Positions 1 through 5,474 of a stretch of 15,584 nt of DNA are shown here, one piece after another; within the stretch, counting starts at the first letter, position 1, and every line of letters starts with the position of its first letter. The stretch is from Gemmatimonadota bacterium. GTDB taxonomy: Bacteria; Gemmatimonadota; Gemmatimonadetes; Gemmatimonadales; GWC2-71-9. The notes beneath the pieces are model-generated. The model searched no databases, was not told the DNA's origin, and saw nothing but the letters and a program-made list of their open reading frames with translations. The stretch covers positions 1 to 15,584 of the forward strand of contig QHVD01000284.1 of NCBI GenBank assembly GCA_003222235.1, read 5' to 3'. Position numbers and translations under genes: made by a program.

Positions 1-194
1 AGAGCGAGCGCGGCCTGGCGGCGCACCACCGCCGCGGGATATGCCAGCGCCTCTCGGAACAGGGGCCCGTCGAACGCGCGCGCATCGGCAGCCGCGAGGA
101 CACGGGCGATTTCACCCACCAGCGCCTCGTCGTGCCGCTGGGCAGCGGCGCTGCCACCGAGCGGCAGCAGGCTGAGCAGGATGAGCAGCGCTAC
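1..194 (-). CDS. 5' part of an exported HEAT-like protein gene, start codon missing
   Basis: The minus-strand frame is open from 200 to the window edge. It reads a hydrophobic run (VALLILLSLLPLGGSAAAQ) typical of the core of a signal peptide with an A-x-A-like cleavage site. This is followed by RALAYPAAVVRRQAALAL-type sequence (seen as FREALAYPAAVVRRQAALAL), which looks like the first helix pair of a HEAT repeat. No ATG, GTG or TTG lies between the in-frame TGA at 201-203 and the hydrophobic core; the first canonical codon is GTG at 119-117, after the signal. The positively charged n-region is absent, and the 23-bp tandem repeats begin exactly where it should be. It may be a gene whose 5' end was replaced by repeats, or it may start at a CTG codon. 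HEAT-repeat peptidyl-prolyl isomerases are one possible family, but too little is visible to say. It lies downstream of the thioesterase gene on the same strand. Confidence 0.5.
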
Positions 195-200
195 GTTACC

Positions 201-285
201 TCACCCCCTGAAGTCCTCACCCCCTGACCCCTTTGGTCCTCACCCCCTGACCCCTTTGGTCCTCACCCCCTGACCCCTCTCAGCT
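201..285. repeat. Tandem 23-bp direct repeat, about 3.5 units
   Basis: Units start at 201 (shortened to 16 bp), 217, 240 and 263. The second and third are identical 23-mers beginning TCACCCCCTGACCCC and ending TTTGGTCC; the fourth diverges after TGACCCCT. The array touches the 5' end of the HEAT-like ORF on one side. On the other side its last unit contains the stop codon of the thioesterase gene (280-282). On the minus strand it is G-rich (GGGGTCAGGGGGTGAGG). There are no unique spacers, so it is not a CRISPR array. Confidence 0.85.
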
Positions 286-765
286 AGCCCCTTCTCCGCG
301 TTGTGGAGGGGGGGAACGGCGGTGAAGTACTGGGTCGGGCGTCGGGCGCAGCCGCTCGAGAGCATCCTCGGGGATGCGCGTGAGCGCGTGTTGATGGGTC
401 AGCGAGACGAGTGACGTCTCGCCGGTCGCGAGCAGCTGGCCGGTCCCGTCGCGCTCGACGGCGTAGCCGAAGGTCACCCGGCGCGACCCGAGATCACGCA
501 CCCAGCACTTGACCTGCACGAGATCGTCATAGCGAGCGGGGGCACGGTAGCGGATCTTCACTTCGGATACCGCCAGGTACACGCCCTGCCGCTCGAGCTC
601 CTTGTAGGCGAGTCCCGTCTCGCGCATCAGCTCGGTACGGGCGCGGTCGAACCAGATCAGATAGTTGGCGTGATACACGACGCCCATCTGATCGGTCTCG
701 GAGTAGTTGACGCGCAGCGTTATCGAGCTGATCACGCCGGGGCAAAATCCGCGACGCGACTCCAA
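280..765 (-). CDS. ybgC: Acyl-CoA thioesterase, YbgC/FadM hotdog family
   Basis: A cytoplasmic hotdog-fold thioesterase that would hydrolyse acyl-CoA (or acyl-ACP) thioesters; in proteobacteria the family is linked to the Tol-Pal region. The signature is clear: YSETDQMGVVYHANYLIWFD at residues 21-40, with the usual catalytic Asp at D25 and H32 in the YHANY motif. The listed start is TTG (765). A GTG at 735 (residue 11, before ISSITLRVNY) matches normal family N-termini better and may be the true start. The C-terminus is unusual: about the last 12 residues (RRSPPPQRGEGAS) read through low-complexity sequence adjoining the 23-bp repeat array, giving 161 aa against a usual ~135-140. That tail is probably repeat-derived and not part of the fold. 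The gene is divergent from lpxH. Confidence 0.88.
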   Translation of the reverse strand: MESRRGFCPGVISSITLRVNYSETDQMGVVYHANYLIWFDRARTELMRETGLAYKELERQGVYLAVSEVKIRYRAPARYDDLVQVKCWVRDLGSRRVTFGYAVERDGTGQLLATGETSLVSLTHQHALTRIPEDALERLRPTPDPVLHRRSPPPQRGEGAS

Positions 766-808
766 AAGTCAAATGAGGGCACCAGCTTGCGACCCTCCCT
801 CTGGATTC

Positions 809-912
809 CTAGCGCCGTTCCAACTTTTGCGCCTACTTCCCTCCGCCGAATGGCTCTCTTGGTCACGACCTCCCCTTCTGCGACTACTGCCGAAAAGTTG
901 GAACGGCGCTAG
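809..912. mobile_element. Putative MITE-like element with terminal inverted repeats
   Basis: Bases 809-828 and 893-912 are perfect 20-bp inverted repeats of each other, separated by 64 bp that has no coding capacity. The outermost four bases on each side are CTAG, so the structure can be read as a 96-bp element with 16-bp TIRs (starting CGCCGTTCC) flanked by a CTAG target duplication. CTAG/YTAR-like duplications are known for IS5-group transposons. Because CTAG is itself a palindrome, it could equally be part of the inverted repeat. The element occupies most of the 156-bp gap between the divergent ybgC and lpxH genes and ends 9 bp before the lpxH start, so the lpxH promoter must lie within or beyond it. 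The alternative is a plain cruciform or terminator-like hairpin. Confidence 0.5.
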
Positions 913-921
913 CTTGGGGCC

Positions 922-1653
922 GTGCCAGCCGCGCGCGTGCTCGTGGTCGCCGACGCTCACCTGGGACAGGTCCCGCCCACAGTCGAGTCCAGTTTTCACG
1001 CCTTCCTCGACGCCGTGCCCGATCTGGGCGACGCGCTGCTCATCAATGGCGACCTGTTCGATTTCTGGTTCGAGTACGGCGCGGTGATCCCGCGGCGGCA
1101 TTTCGGAAGCGCGGCGAAGCTCCAGGCGCTGGTCGCGCGCGGCGTCCCCATCACGTTCGTCGGCGGGAACCACGACCGCTGGGGCGGGGATTTCCTCGTC
1201 CACGACCTGGGGATCGCGTTTCACGGCGGCCACGCGGAGATCGAGATCGCAGGCCGGCGTGCCTTCGTCGCCCACGGCGACGGCATCGCGGAGCAGCACT
1301 GGAGCGCCATGGTGATGCACCACGTGACCCGGCATCCGCTGACGATCCGGATGTTCCGCGCGCTCCACCCGGACCTGGGGTTCTGGATCGCGCACCAGCT
1401 TTCCCGCAAGCTCGCCGACAACACGCGCGACGGAGCGGTGCTCGAGCGGGCCGCCCGGGCCCAGTCCGCGTTCGCGAGCGAGCTTCTCAGCCGGCGCGCC
1501 GACCTCGGCCTGGTGGTCCTCGCCCACACCCACCGCCCCGCCCTCGAGCAGCTCGGGAACGGGCGCGTGTATCTCAACCCAGGAGCGTTTCTGGACGGCG
1601 GGAGGTACGCCGTGGTCACGAAAGACAGCGTCGAGTTGAGAACGTTTCCCTAA
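922..1653 (+). CDS. lpxH: UDP-2,3-diacylglucosamine diphosphatase-like metallophosphoesterase
   Basis: A calcineurin-like metallophosphoesterase. LpxH cleaves UDP-2,3-diacylglucosamine to lipid X in lipid A synthesis at the inner face of the cytoplasmic membrane. All metal-site motifs are present: ADAHLG (D11, H13), NGDLFDFWFEY (D44), GGNHDRW (N83, H84), VAHGD (H118) and LAHTHRP (H202, H204). The NGDLFDFWFE block, with the Phe/Trp-rich stretch after the metal Asp, is typical of the LpxH/YbbF group rather than generic phosphodiesterases. Length is 243 aa, normal for the family. The start is GTG at 922 with no strong Shine-Dalgarno, because the putative MITE ends just upstream. The last ~60 codons are duplicated in inverted orientation downstream. 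The substrate is inferred from family resemblance only. Confidence 0.85.
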   Translation: MPAARVLVVADAHLGQVPPTVESSFHAFLDAVPDLGDALLINGDLFDFWFEYGAVIPRRHFGSAAKLQALVARGVPITFVGGNHDRWGGDFLVHDLGIAFHGGHAEIEIAGRRAFVAHGDGIAEQHWSAMVMHHVTRHPLTIRMFRALHPDLGFWIAHQLSRKLADNTRDGAVLERAARAQSAFASELLSRRADLGLVVLAHTHRPALEQLGNGRVYLNPGAFLDGGRYAVVTKDSVELRTFP

Positions 1654-1657
1654 ACAA

Positions 1658-1787
1658 AATGCGGAATGCGGAAAAAATAAAATGCGGAATGCGGAATGCG
1701 GAATGCGGAATTGCAAGGAAAGGTCGTTCGCTGCACGACACTTACACTGACATTCCGCATTCCGCACTCCACATTCCGCATTTTGTT
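1658..1787. repeat. AATGCGG heptamer arrays in inverted orientation
   Basis: Two heptamers AATGCGG lie at 1658-1671 and four more at 1681-1708, in tandem. Their reverse complements (CCGCATT and variants) lie at about 1751-1787. Together they form the inner arms of the larger palindrome, around a loop at ~1711-1750. The stretch lies between the convergent lpxH and murI ends and could act as a bidirectional terminator, although no clear T-tract follows. Apparent ORFs in it (repeated MRNAE/CGMRNAE peptides) are repeat-derived. Confidence 0.75.
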
Positions 1788-1965
1788 CTAACGAAACGTT
1801 TTCAACTCGACGCTGTCTTTCGTGACCACGGCGTACCTCCCGCCGTCCAGAAACGCTCCCGGGTTGAGATACACCCGCCCGTTGGCGAGCTGTTCGAGGG
1901 CGGGGCGGTGGGTGTGGGCGAGGATTACCAGGCCGAGGTCGGCGCGCCGGCTGAGGAGCTTGCTC
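1788..1965 (-). pseudogene. Orphan C-terminal fragment of an lpxH-like gene
   Basis: Read on the minus strand, this piece encodes about 57 residues nearly identical to the end of the neighbouring LpxH: LLSRRADLGLVILAHTHRP, then a stretch ending TKDSVELKTFR and a TAG stop (1788-1790). The last metal-binding motif, AHTHRP, is intact. The N-terminal three quarters of the gene are missing, and the fragment is joined to the truncated 3' end of murI in a different reading frame, so it has no start of its own. It is a remnant of an inverted duplication, or of a second lpxH copy deleted down to its tail. Confidence 0.85.
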
Positions 1966-2560
1966 CCAGCACCCGGGCGAGCAGTGGTTTGAGCAGCGGG
2001 TAGTGCGTGCACCCGAGCACCAGCACGTCCACACCCACGTCGTGCAGGGGGTCGAGATACTCGTGCGCGATGAGCTCGGTCGCGGCGTGATCGAACCAGC
2101 CCTCTTCGACGAGCGGCACGAGCAGAGGGCAGGCGCGGGCGTGGACGGTCGCGTCGGGGCGGATCGCCTTGATCGCCCGCTCGTAGGCCCGGCTGGCGAT
2201 CGTGCCGGCCGTCCCGATCACGCCGATCCTTCCGGTCTGGGTCGCCTGCGCCGCCGCGCGGGCGCCGGGCTCGATCACGCCGACCAGCGGCACAGGAGAG
2301 CGCTCCCGGAGATAGTCGAGCGCCTGCGCGGTAATCGTGTTGCACGCGACGACCAGCGCCTTCACACCGCGCTGCACGAGGTACGCGAGGATCTCCGCAC
2401 TGTAGCGCCGCACCGTGTCGGGGGACTTCGGGCCGTAGGGGACGCGCGCCGTGTCGCCGAAGTAGATCACCGACTCGCGCGGCAGCCGCTCGAACAGCGC
2501 GCGCGCGACGGTGAGCCCCCCGATCCCGGAGTCGAACACCCCGAGCGGCGCCGGATTCAC
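1925..2560 (-). CDS. murI: Glutamate racemase, C-terminally truncated
   Basis: MurI interconverts L- and D-glutamate in the cytoplasm for peptidoglycan. Family motifs: GVFDSGIGG (D10), YFGDTARVPYG at 33-43, VACNT (C73, first catalytic cysteine) and VLGCTHYPLL (C184, H186, second catalytic pair). The GTG start (2558-2560) overlaps the TGA of the upstream DUF5683-like gene (GTGA), which indicates translational coupling. The protein is 211 aa, whereas racemases are usually about 260-280. Native sequence stops near residue 199 (KPLLARVLG), where the inverted lpxH fragment begins. The following 12 residues (ASSSAGAPTSAW) are out-of-frame lpxH sequence. The missing ~60 residues normally complete the N-terminal domain and carry a conserved DS-E segment, so activity is doubtful although all four catalytic residues remain. 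It is a likely pseudogene unless the junction is an assembly error. Confidence 0.85.
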   Translation of the reverse strand: MNPAPLGVFDSGIGGLTVARALFERLPRESVIYFGDTARVPYGPKSPDTVRRYSAEILAYLVQRGVKALVVACNTITAQALDYLRERSPVPLVGVIEPGARAAAQATQTGRIGVIGTAGTIASRAYERAIKAIRPDATVHARACPLLVPLVEEGWFDHAATELIAHEYLDPLHDVGVDVLVLGCTHYPLLKPLLARVLGASSSAGAPTSAW

Positions 2561-3048
2561 GGCCGCGGGGCCGGCACGCTGACGCGGATGCCCCCGGGGA
2601 CGGCCTGCACCTTCAGCTCGCGGGGAAAATCCTGCAGGTGAGCGGAAACGTACGCCTCGGCGCCCGAGAACAGGTGGTTGAAGATCCACAGCACCAGCCA
2701 GTCCTGAACTTCCTGGCGTTTCGCGCTCAGGTTCTTCGAGCCCGATTCCTTGAGGTAGTGCGTCTCCGCCTGCGCCTTCAGGGTCATCATGGCGGTGACC
2801 CCCTCCCAGGTCACGAACACCGCGCCCGTGACCGATCGCCCTGTTGCGGCCTGACCCCAGCCCGGCAGAACCAGCGAGCGCCAGAACGCGGCCAGGGGAC
2901 GGATGCGGTGGGTCGAGTCCGCGGCGACGGGAGCCCGGGCGGTGTCTGGGACTTGGGCGGACAGAGGGACGGGCGGACGGGCGGACAGGAGGACGAGGGC
3001 GGACAGGGCGACCAGCCGAATGAGGGACAGGAAGACCATCCGTTTCAT
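2557..3048 (-). CDS. Exported or membrane protein, DUF5683-like
   Basis: The ATG at 3048 is chosen because GGGAGG (3055-3060) lies 6 bp upstream; in-frame ATG (3051) and GTG (3054) are alternatives. Residues 1-32 form a signal peptide (MKRMVFLSLIRLVALSALVL core, cleavage near LSAQ). Then comes a hydrophobic block with RSLVLPGWGQAATGR at 57-71. The LPG-GQ motif is characteristic of DUF5683 proteins, which have small amphipathic/membrane segments and unknown function. Further hydrophobic segments lie at ~73-90 and 117-131. Length is 163 aa. The signal-peptide region is encoded by GC-rich imperfect GGCGGACGG repeats (~2957-3010). It shares a transcription unit with murI (4-bp overlap). Its role is unknown; the pairing with murI hints at the envelope, but that is inference only. 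Confidence 0.7.
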   Translation of the reverse strand: MKRMVFLSLIRLVALSALVLLSARPPVPLSAQVPDTARAPVAADSTHRIRPLAAFWRSLVLPGWGQAATGRSVTGAVFVTWEGVTAMMTLKAQAETHYLKESGSKNLSAKRQEVQDWLVLWIFNHLFSGAEAYVSAHLQDFPRELKVQAVPGGIRVSVPAPRP

Positions 3049-3079
3049 CATCACCCTCCCCTCCACAGTCCCGCCCGAG

Positions 3080-3187
3080 TGCGCGAGTGAACTCGCGACT
3101 CGGCCTCCGGCCGGTAAACCGGCCTGACCCGTCGCAGCGCGATGCCCCGCTTCAGCGGGGAGAGGCCGAGTCGCGGCTTGAGCCGCG
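3080..3187 (-). repeat. 108-bp structured repeat, copy 1
   Basis: Contains four 16-nt palindromes, each with a 7-bp stem and a 2-nt centre: 3082-3097 (CGCGAGT/ACTCGCG), 3109-3124 (GGCCGGT/ACCGGCC), 3145-3160 (CCCCGCT/AGCGGGG) and 3172-3187 (CGCGGCT/AGCCGCG). In addition 3094-3106 pairs perfectly with 3163-3175, enclosing the two middle hairpins. A second copy at 11011-11118 is in the opposite orientation, gapless, with 9 differences by my count (about 92%). This copy starts 66 bp downstream of the asd stop and reads in the same direction as asd. It lies between asd and the DUF5683-like gene, so it may act as a 3' end or processing signal. It resembles REP/BIME-type palindromic repeats in general design. 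Confidence 0.88.
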
Positions 3188-3253
3188 CACAACGACGTCG
3201 GCCGGCCTGGCCGCCGCACCCACTCACGACGGGTCGCCTCCAACCGACACCAC

Positions 3254-4306
3254 CTACCCGCGGAGCGGGATGTAGCCGCGGGCGACCAGCAGTTCGGCAT
3301 TGAGAATCGCCGCTCCCGCCGCTCCCCGGATCGTGTTGTGGCTCAGGACCACGAACCGGTGGCCGAGCACCGCGTCCCGCGCGATGCGGCCCACGGTGAC
3401 GCTCATGCCGCGGCCCGCGTCGCGGTCGAGGCGGGGTTGCGGGCGGTCCGGCTCGTCGCGCACGACGACAGGGCGCGCGGGGGCCGTCGGGAGCCGCAGC
3501 TGCTGCGGCAGCGCCGTGAACGCCGCGAAGGCCTCGCGCAGCTCCGGGACGTCGGCGTCGCGCTGCAACCTGACGCGCACCGCGGCCATGTGGCCGTCCA
3601 CGACGTTCACGCGATGGCACTGGGCGCTGACCACGAACGGGGCCGGCTCGACCCTGCCGCCGTCCAGCCGGCCGAGGATTTTGCGCGTCTCGCGCTCGAT
3701 CTTCTCTTCTTCGTTCGCGATGAACGGCACCACGTTGTCCGTGATGTCGAGCGAGGCGACGCCCGGGTAGCCCGCGCCGGAGATGGCTTGGAGCGTCGTC
3801 ACCGCGACCGCCTCGATGCCGAAGCGCGCCGCGAGCGGCGCGAGGGCGAGCGCGATCATGACCGTCGAGCAGTTGGGGTTGGTCACGATGAAGCCCCGCC
3901 CCGCGCCCGGGCACGCGTCGAGCAGCGCGAGATGATCGGGGTTCACCTCCGGGATGAGGAGCGGCACCGCGTCGTCCATGCGATGCGACGAGGAGTTGCT
4001 GATCACCGCGTAGCCGGCGCGGGCGAAGCCCGCCTCGACCTCCCCGGCCACGTCGGCCGGGAGGCTCGAGAACACCACGTCGCACTCGAGCGGCGGCTCC
4101 GGCGCCCGGACGACCAGTGCGGCGACGCCCGGGGGCATGTCGCCCGGCAAGCGCCACGCGCACGCCTCGCCGTAGGGCTTCCCCTGCGAGCGGTCCGAGG
4201 CCGCCACCGCAGTCACGACGAAGTGAGGGTGGTTCGCGAGCAGCGCCAGGAACCGCTGGCCCACGGTCCCGGTCGCGCCCAGGATCCCCACCCGGATTCT
4301 CGCCAT
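3254..4306 (-). CDS. asd: Aspartate-semialdehyde dehydrogenase
   Basis: Converts L-aspartyl-4-phosphate to L-aspartate 4-semialdehyde with NADPH, the branch-point step for lysine, threonine and methionine. The N-terminal Rossmann motif is GILGATGTVGQRF (7-19). The catalytic cysteine is C146 in VTNPNCSTV. Substrate and acid-base motifs are SGAGYPG (176-182), then CHRVNVVDGH with H239 as the expected base. The SGAGYPG and CHRV-DGH pattern fits the archaeal/fungal-like ASD branch better than the E. coli type. Length is 350 aa, normal. ATG 4306 is chosen because GGAGG lies about 6 bp upstream and homology begins there (MARIRVGILG). It is divergent from the thrB operon across a 200-bp regulatory gap. 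The structured repeat lies 66 bp downstream. Confidence 0.95.
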   Translation of the reverse strand: MARIRVGILGATGTVGQRFLALLANHPHFVVTAVAASDRSQGKPYGEACAWRLPGDMPPGVAALVVRAPEPPLECDVVFSSLPADVAGEVEAGFARAGYAVISNSSSHRMDDAVPLLIPEVNPDHLALLDACPGAGRGFIVTNPNCSTVMIALALAPLAARFGIEAVAVTTLQAISGAGYPGVASLDITDNVVPFIANEEEKIERETRKILGRLDGGRVEPAPFVVSAQCHRVNVVDGHMAAVRVRLQRDADVPELREAFAAFTALPQQLRLPTAPARPVVVRDEPDRPQPRLDRDAGRGMSVTVGRIARDAVLGHRFVVLSHNTIRGAAGAAILNAELLVARGYIPLRG

Positions 4307-4348
4307 CGCACCCTCCATTTCCGCGGGGGCGCCGGGGGGGGCCGCGGC

Positions 4349-4377
4349 TTGACGCTCCCCCGGCTTCACGGTAAGTA
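4349..4377 (+). promoter_or_regulatory. Candidate sigma70-type promoter for thrB-thrA-thrC-ilvD
   Basis: TTGACG (4349-4354) matches the -35 consensus closely. A 17-bp spacer follows, then TAAGTA (4372-4377) as a weaker -10; ATATAA at 4383-4388 is an alternative -10. It would give a leader of roughly 120 nt before thrB. On the other strand the same AT-rich patch (GGTTATATG) may serve asd, but no clear -35 is seen there. A run of eight G (4334-4341) lies in the asd leader. Confidence 0.5.
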
Positions 4378-4453
4378 TGAACATATAACCGAAAGCCGCC
4401 GTGGTGATTTGCCGCGTATTGCCGCCACGTTAAACAAGGTGCTAAAAAGCGAC

Positions 4454-4486
4454 CGCCCGCGGCGTTCGCCCGGGCGTTTCTCTTTT
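4454..4486 (+). terminator. Terminator-like hairpin in the thrB leader (possible attenuator)
   Basis: CGCCCG (4454-4459) pairs with CGGGCG (4471-4476). Inside, GGC (4461-4463) pairs with GCC (4468-4470) around a GTTC loop, leaving one bulged C. The stem is followed immediately by TTTCTCTTTT (4477-4486). This is an intrinsic-terminator layout placed 20 bp before the thrB ATG and downstream of the candidate promoter, so it would act on operon read-through. Upstream, GCCGCG (4411-4416) is complementary to CGCGGC (4458-4463) and could form a competing antiterminator. A short open frame, GTG at 4401 to TAA at 4433 (VVICRVLPPR), might be a leader peptide, but it has no strong RBS and is not rich in Thr codons. 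Confidence 0.5.
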
Positions 4487-4506
4487 CCGCCACTCCCGAG
4501 GCCGGT

Positions 4507-5463
4507 ATGCGAGCGAGCGTGACGGTGCGGGTGCCGGGCTCGACGTCGAATCTGGGTGCCGGTTTCGACTGCGTAGGGGTGGCAGTCGCGCGCTGGCTTC
4601 AGGTCACGGCCCGAGCGGCGCCACCAACCAGCGGGTCCGGCCGGCGCCGGGGGGAGCCAGGGAAACAGGTTACGATCGAGCGGCGCGGTACCCTGACCGC
4701 CCTATCGATGGCGCCCGAGCACGACCTCGTCTACCGCGGGTTCGTGGCGGCGTGCTCCGCGGCGCAGCGCGAGGCGCCGCCGGCCCTTTTCCTCACGGCG
4801 GAGTCGGATATTCCGGTGGCCCGTGGGCTCGGCTCCTCGGCGGCCGCAGTGGTGGCAGGTGCGGTGGCGGCCACGGCGCTGCTCGAGCTCGACCTCGGCA
4901 AGGACGCGCTCGCCGCGCTCTGCGCAGAGCTCGAGGGGCACCCCGACAACGTGGCGCCGGCGATCTACGGCGGGGCGAATCTGGTGCTCCGCGAACCGGA
5001 GGGAAGGGGGGGCCTCAGCGTGACGCCGCTCACCATACACGAGTCGCTCGCCCTGGTCTTCGCCGTGCCGACGTTGGTCCTCGAGACGCAGCGGGCGCGC
5101 GCCGTGCTCCCGCGGACGGTGCTGCACGCGCGGGCGGTCGAGGCGGCGGCGCGGAGCGCGGCACTGGTGCACGGGCTCGCGCACGCGGACCCGCGGCTGC
5201 TCGCAGCAGGACTCGACGACGTGCTCCACGTGCCGTACCGGCGGTCGCTCGTGCCCGGGTACGACGTCGTCGTGAGCGCGGCGCGAGCCGCGGGCGCGTT
5301 CGGGGCGACCCTGTCCGGCTCCGGTCCGACGATCCTGGCCGTGGCGACGCCCGAGCGCGCGGCGGAGATTGGGGCGGCGATGGTCCGCGCCTGGAAGGAC
5401 GTCGGGATGGAGGCCGAGACCTTCCACGTCAGGCGCCCGGCCGGCGGATACGAGGCCGCCTAG
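4507..5463 (+). CDS. thrB: Homoserine kinase
   Basis: Phosphorylates L-homoserine with ATP to O-phosphohomoserine, the step before threonine synthase; cytoplasmic. It is a GHMP kinase with all three motifs: VRVPGSTSNLGAGFDCVG at 7-24, the ATP-binding loop PVARGLGSSAAAVV at 103-116 and GATLSGSGPTILAV at 266-279. The GHPDNVAPAIYGG block (144-156) is also typical. Length is 318 aa, normal. ATG 4507 is preceded by GAGG (4498-4501) at 5-bp spacing, and the homology starts at once. Residues ~38-52 (PPTSGSGRRRGEPGK) look like a low-complexity loop. It is the first gene of the operon; thrA follows after 11 bp. Confidence 0.95.
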   Translation: MRASVTVRVPGSTSNLGAGFDCVGVAVARWLQVTARAAPPTSGSGRRRGEPGKQVTIERRGTLTALSMAPEHDLVYRGFVAACSAAQREAPPALFLTAESDIPVARGLGSSAAAVVAGAVAATALLELDLGKDALAALCAELEGHPDNVAPAIYGGANLVLREPEGRGGLSVTPLTIHESLALVFAVPTLVLETQRARAVLPRTVLHARAVEAAARSAALVHGLAHADPRLLAAGLDDVLHVPYRRSLVPGYDVVVSAARAAGAFGATLSGSGPTILAVATPERAAEIGAAMVRAWKDVGMEAETFHVRRPAGGYEAA

Positions 5464-5474
5464 GACCGGCGCTC

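Larger units (their letters stand above)
1476..1965. repeat. Long imperfect inverted repeat: duplicated 3' end of lpxH
   Basis: Bases 1476-~1675 (last ~60 codons of lpxH, its stop and the first 3' bases) reappear in reverse complement at ~1770-1965. I count about a dozen differences over ~190 bp, roughly 94% identity. The substitutions include several that change the protein (V/I, G/A, R/K, P/R), so the second copy is diverged and not a fresh artefact. AATGCGG heptamers extend the homology toward the centre at about 1720. A transcript or single strand through the region could fold into a hairpin with arms near 200 bp. Confidence 0.9.

Noticed and set aside
201..285. Possible CRISPR array
   Set aside because: The 23-bp units are directly adjacent with no unique spacers, and there are only about 3.5 of them.
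1476..1965. Inverted duplication as a whole-genome-amplification chimera
   Set aside because: The copies differ at about a dozen positions in ~190 bp, including amino-acid changes, which a fresh chimera would not show; not fully excluded as an assembly join of paralogues.
1659..2003. Plus-strand ORF with repeated MRNAE/CGMRNAE peptide
   Set aside because: Its N-terminal part is the AATGCGG heptamer array and the rest is the antisense of the lpxH fragment; no RBS or family resemblance.
3080..3187. Cloverleaf-like folding suggesting a tRNA or tmRNA
   Set aside because: No anticodon arm, T-loop TTCGA or CCA-end pattern; the hairpins have 2-nt centres and fit a palindromic repeat better.
4378..4506. 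T-box or other known riboswitch upstream of thrB
   Set aside because: I could not find a T-box sequence or the conserved core of a known riboswitch; only the terminator-like hairpin and a weak alternative pairing are visible.
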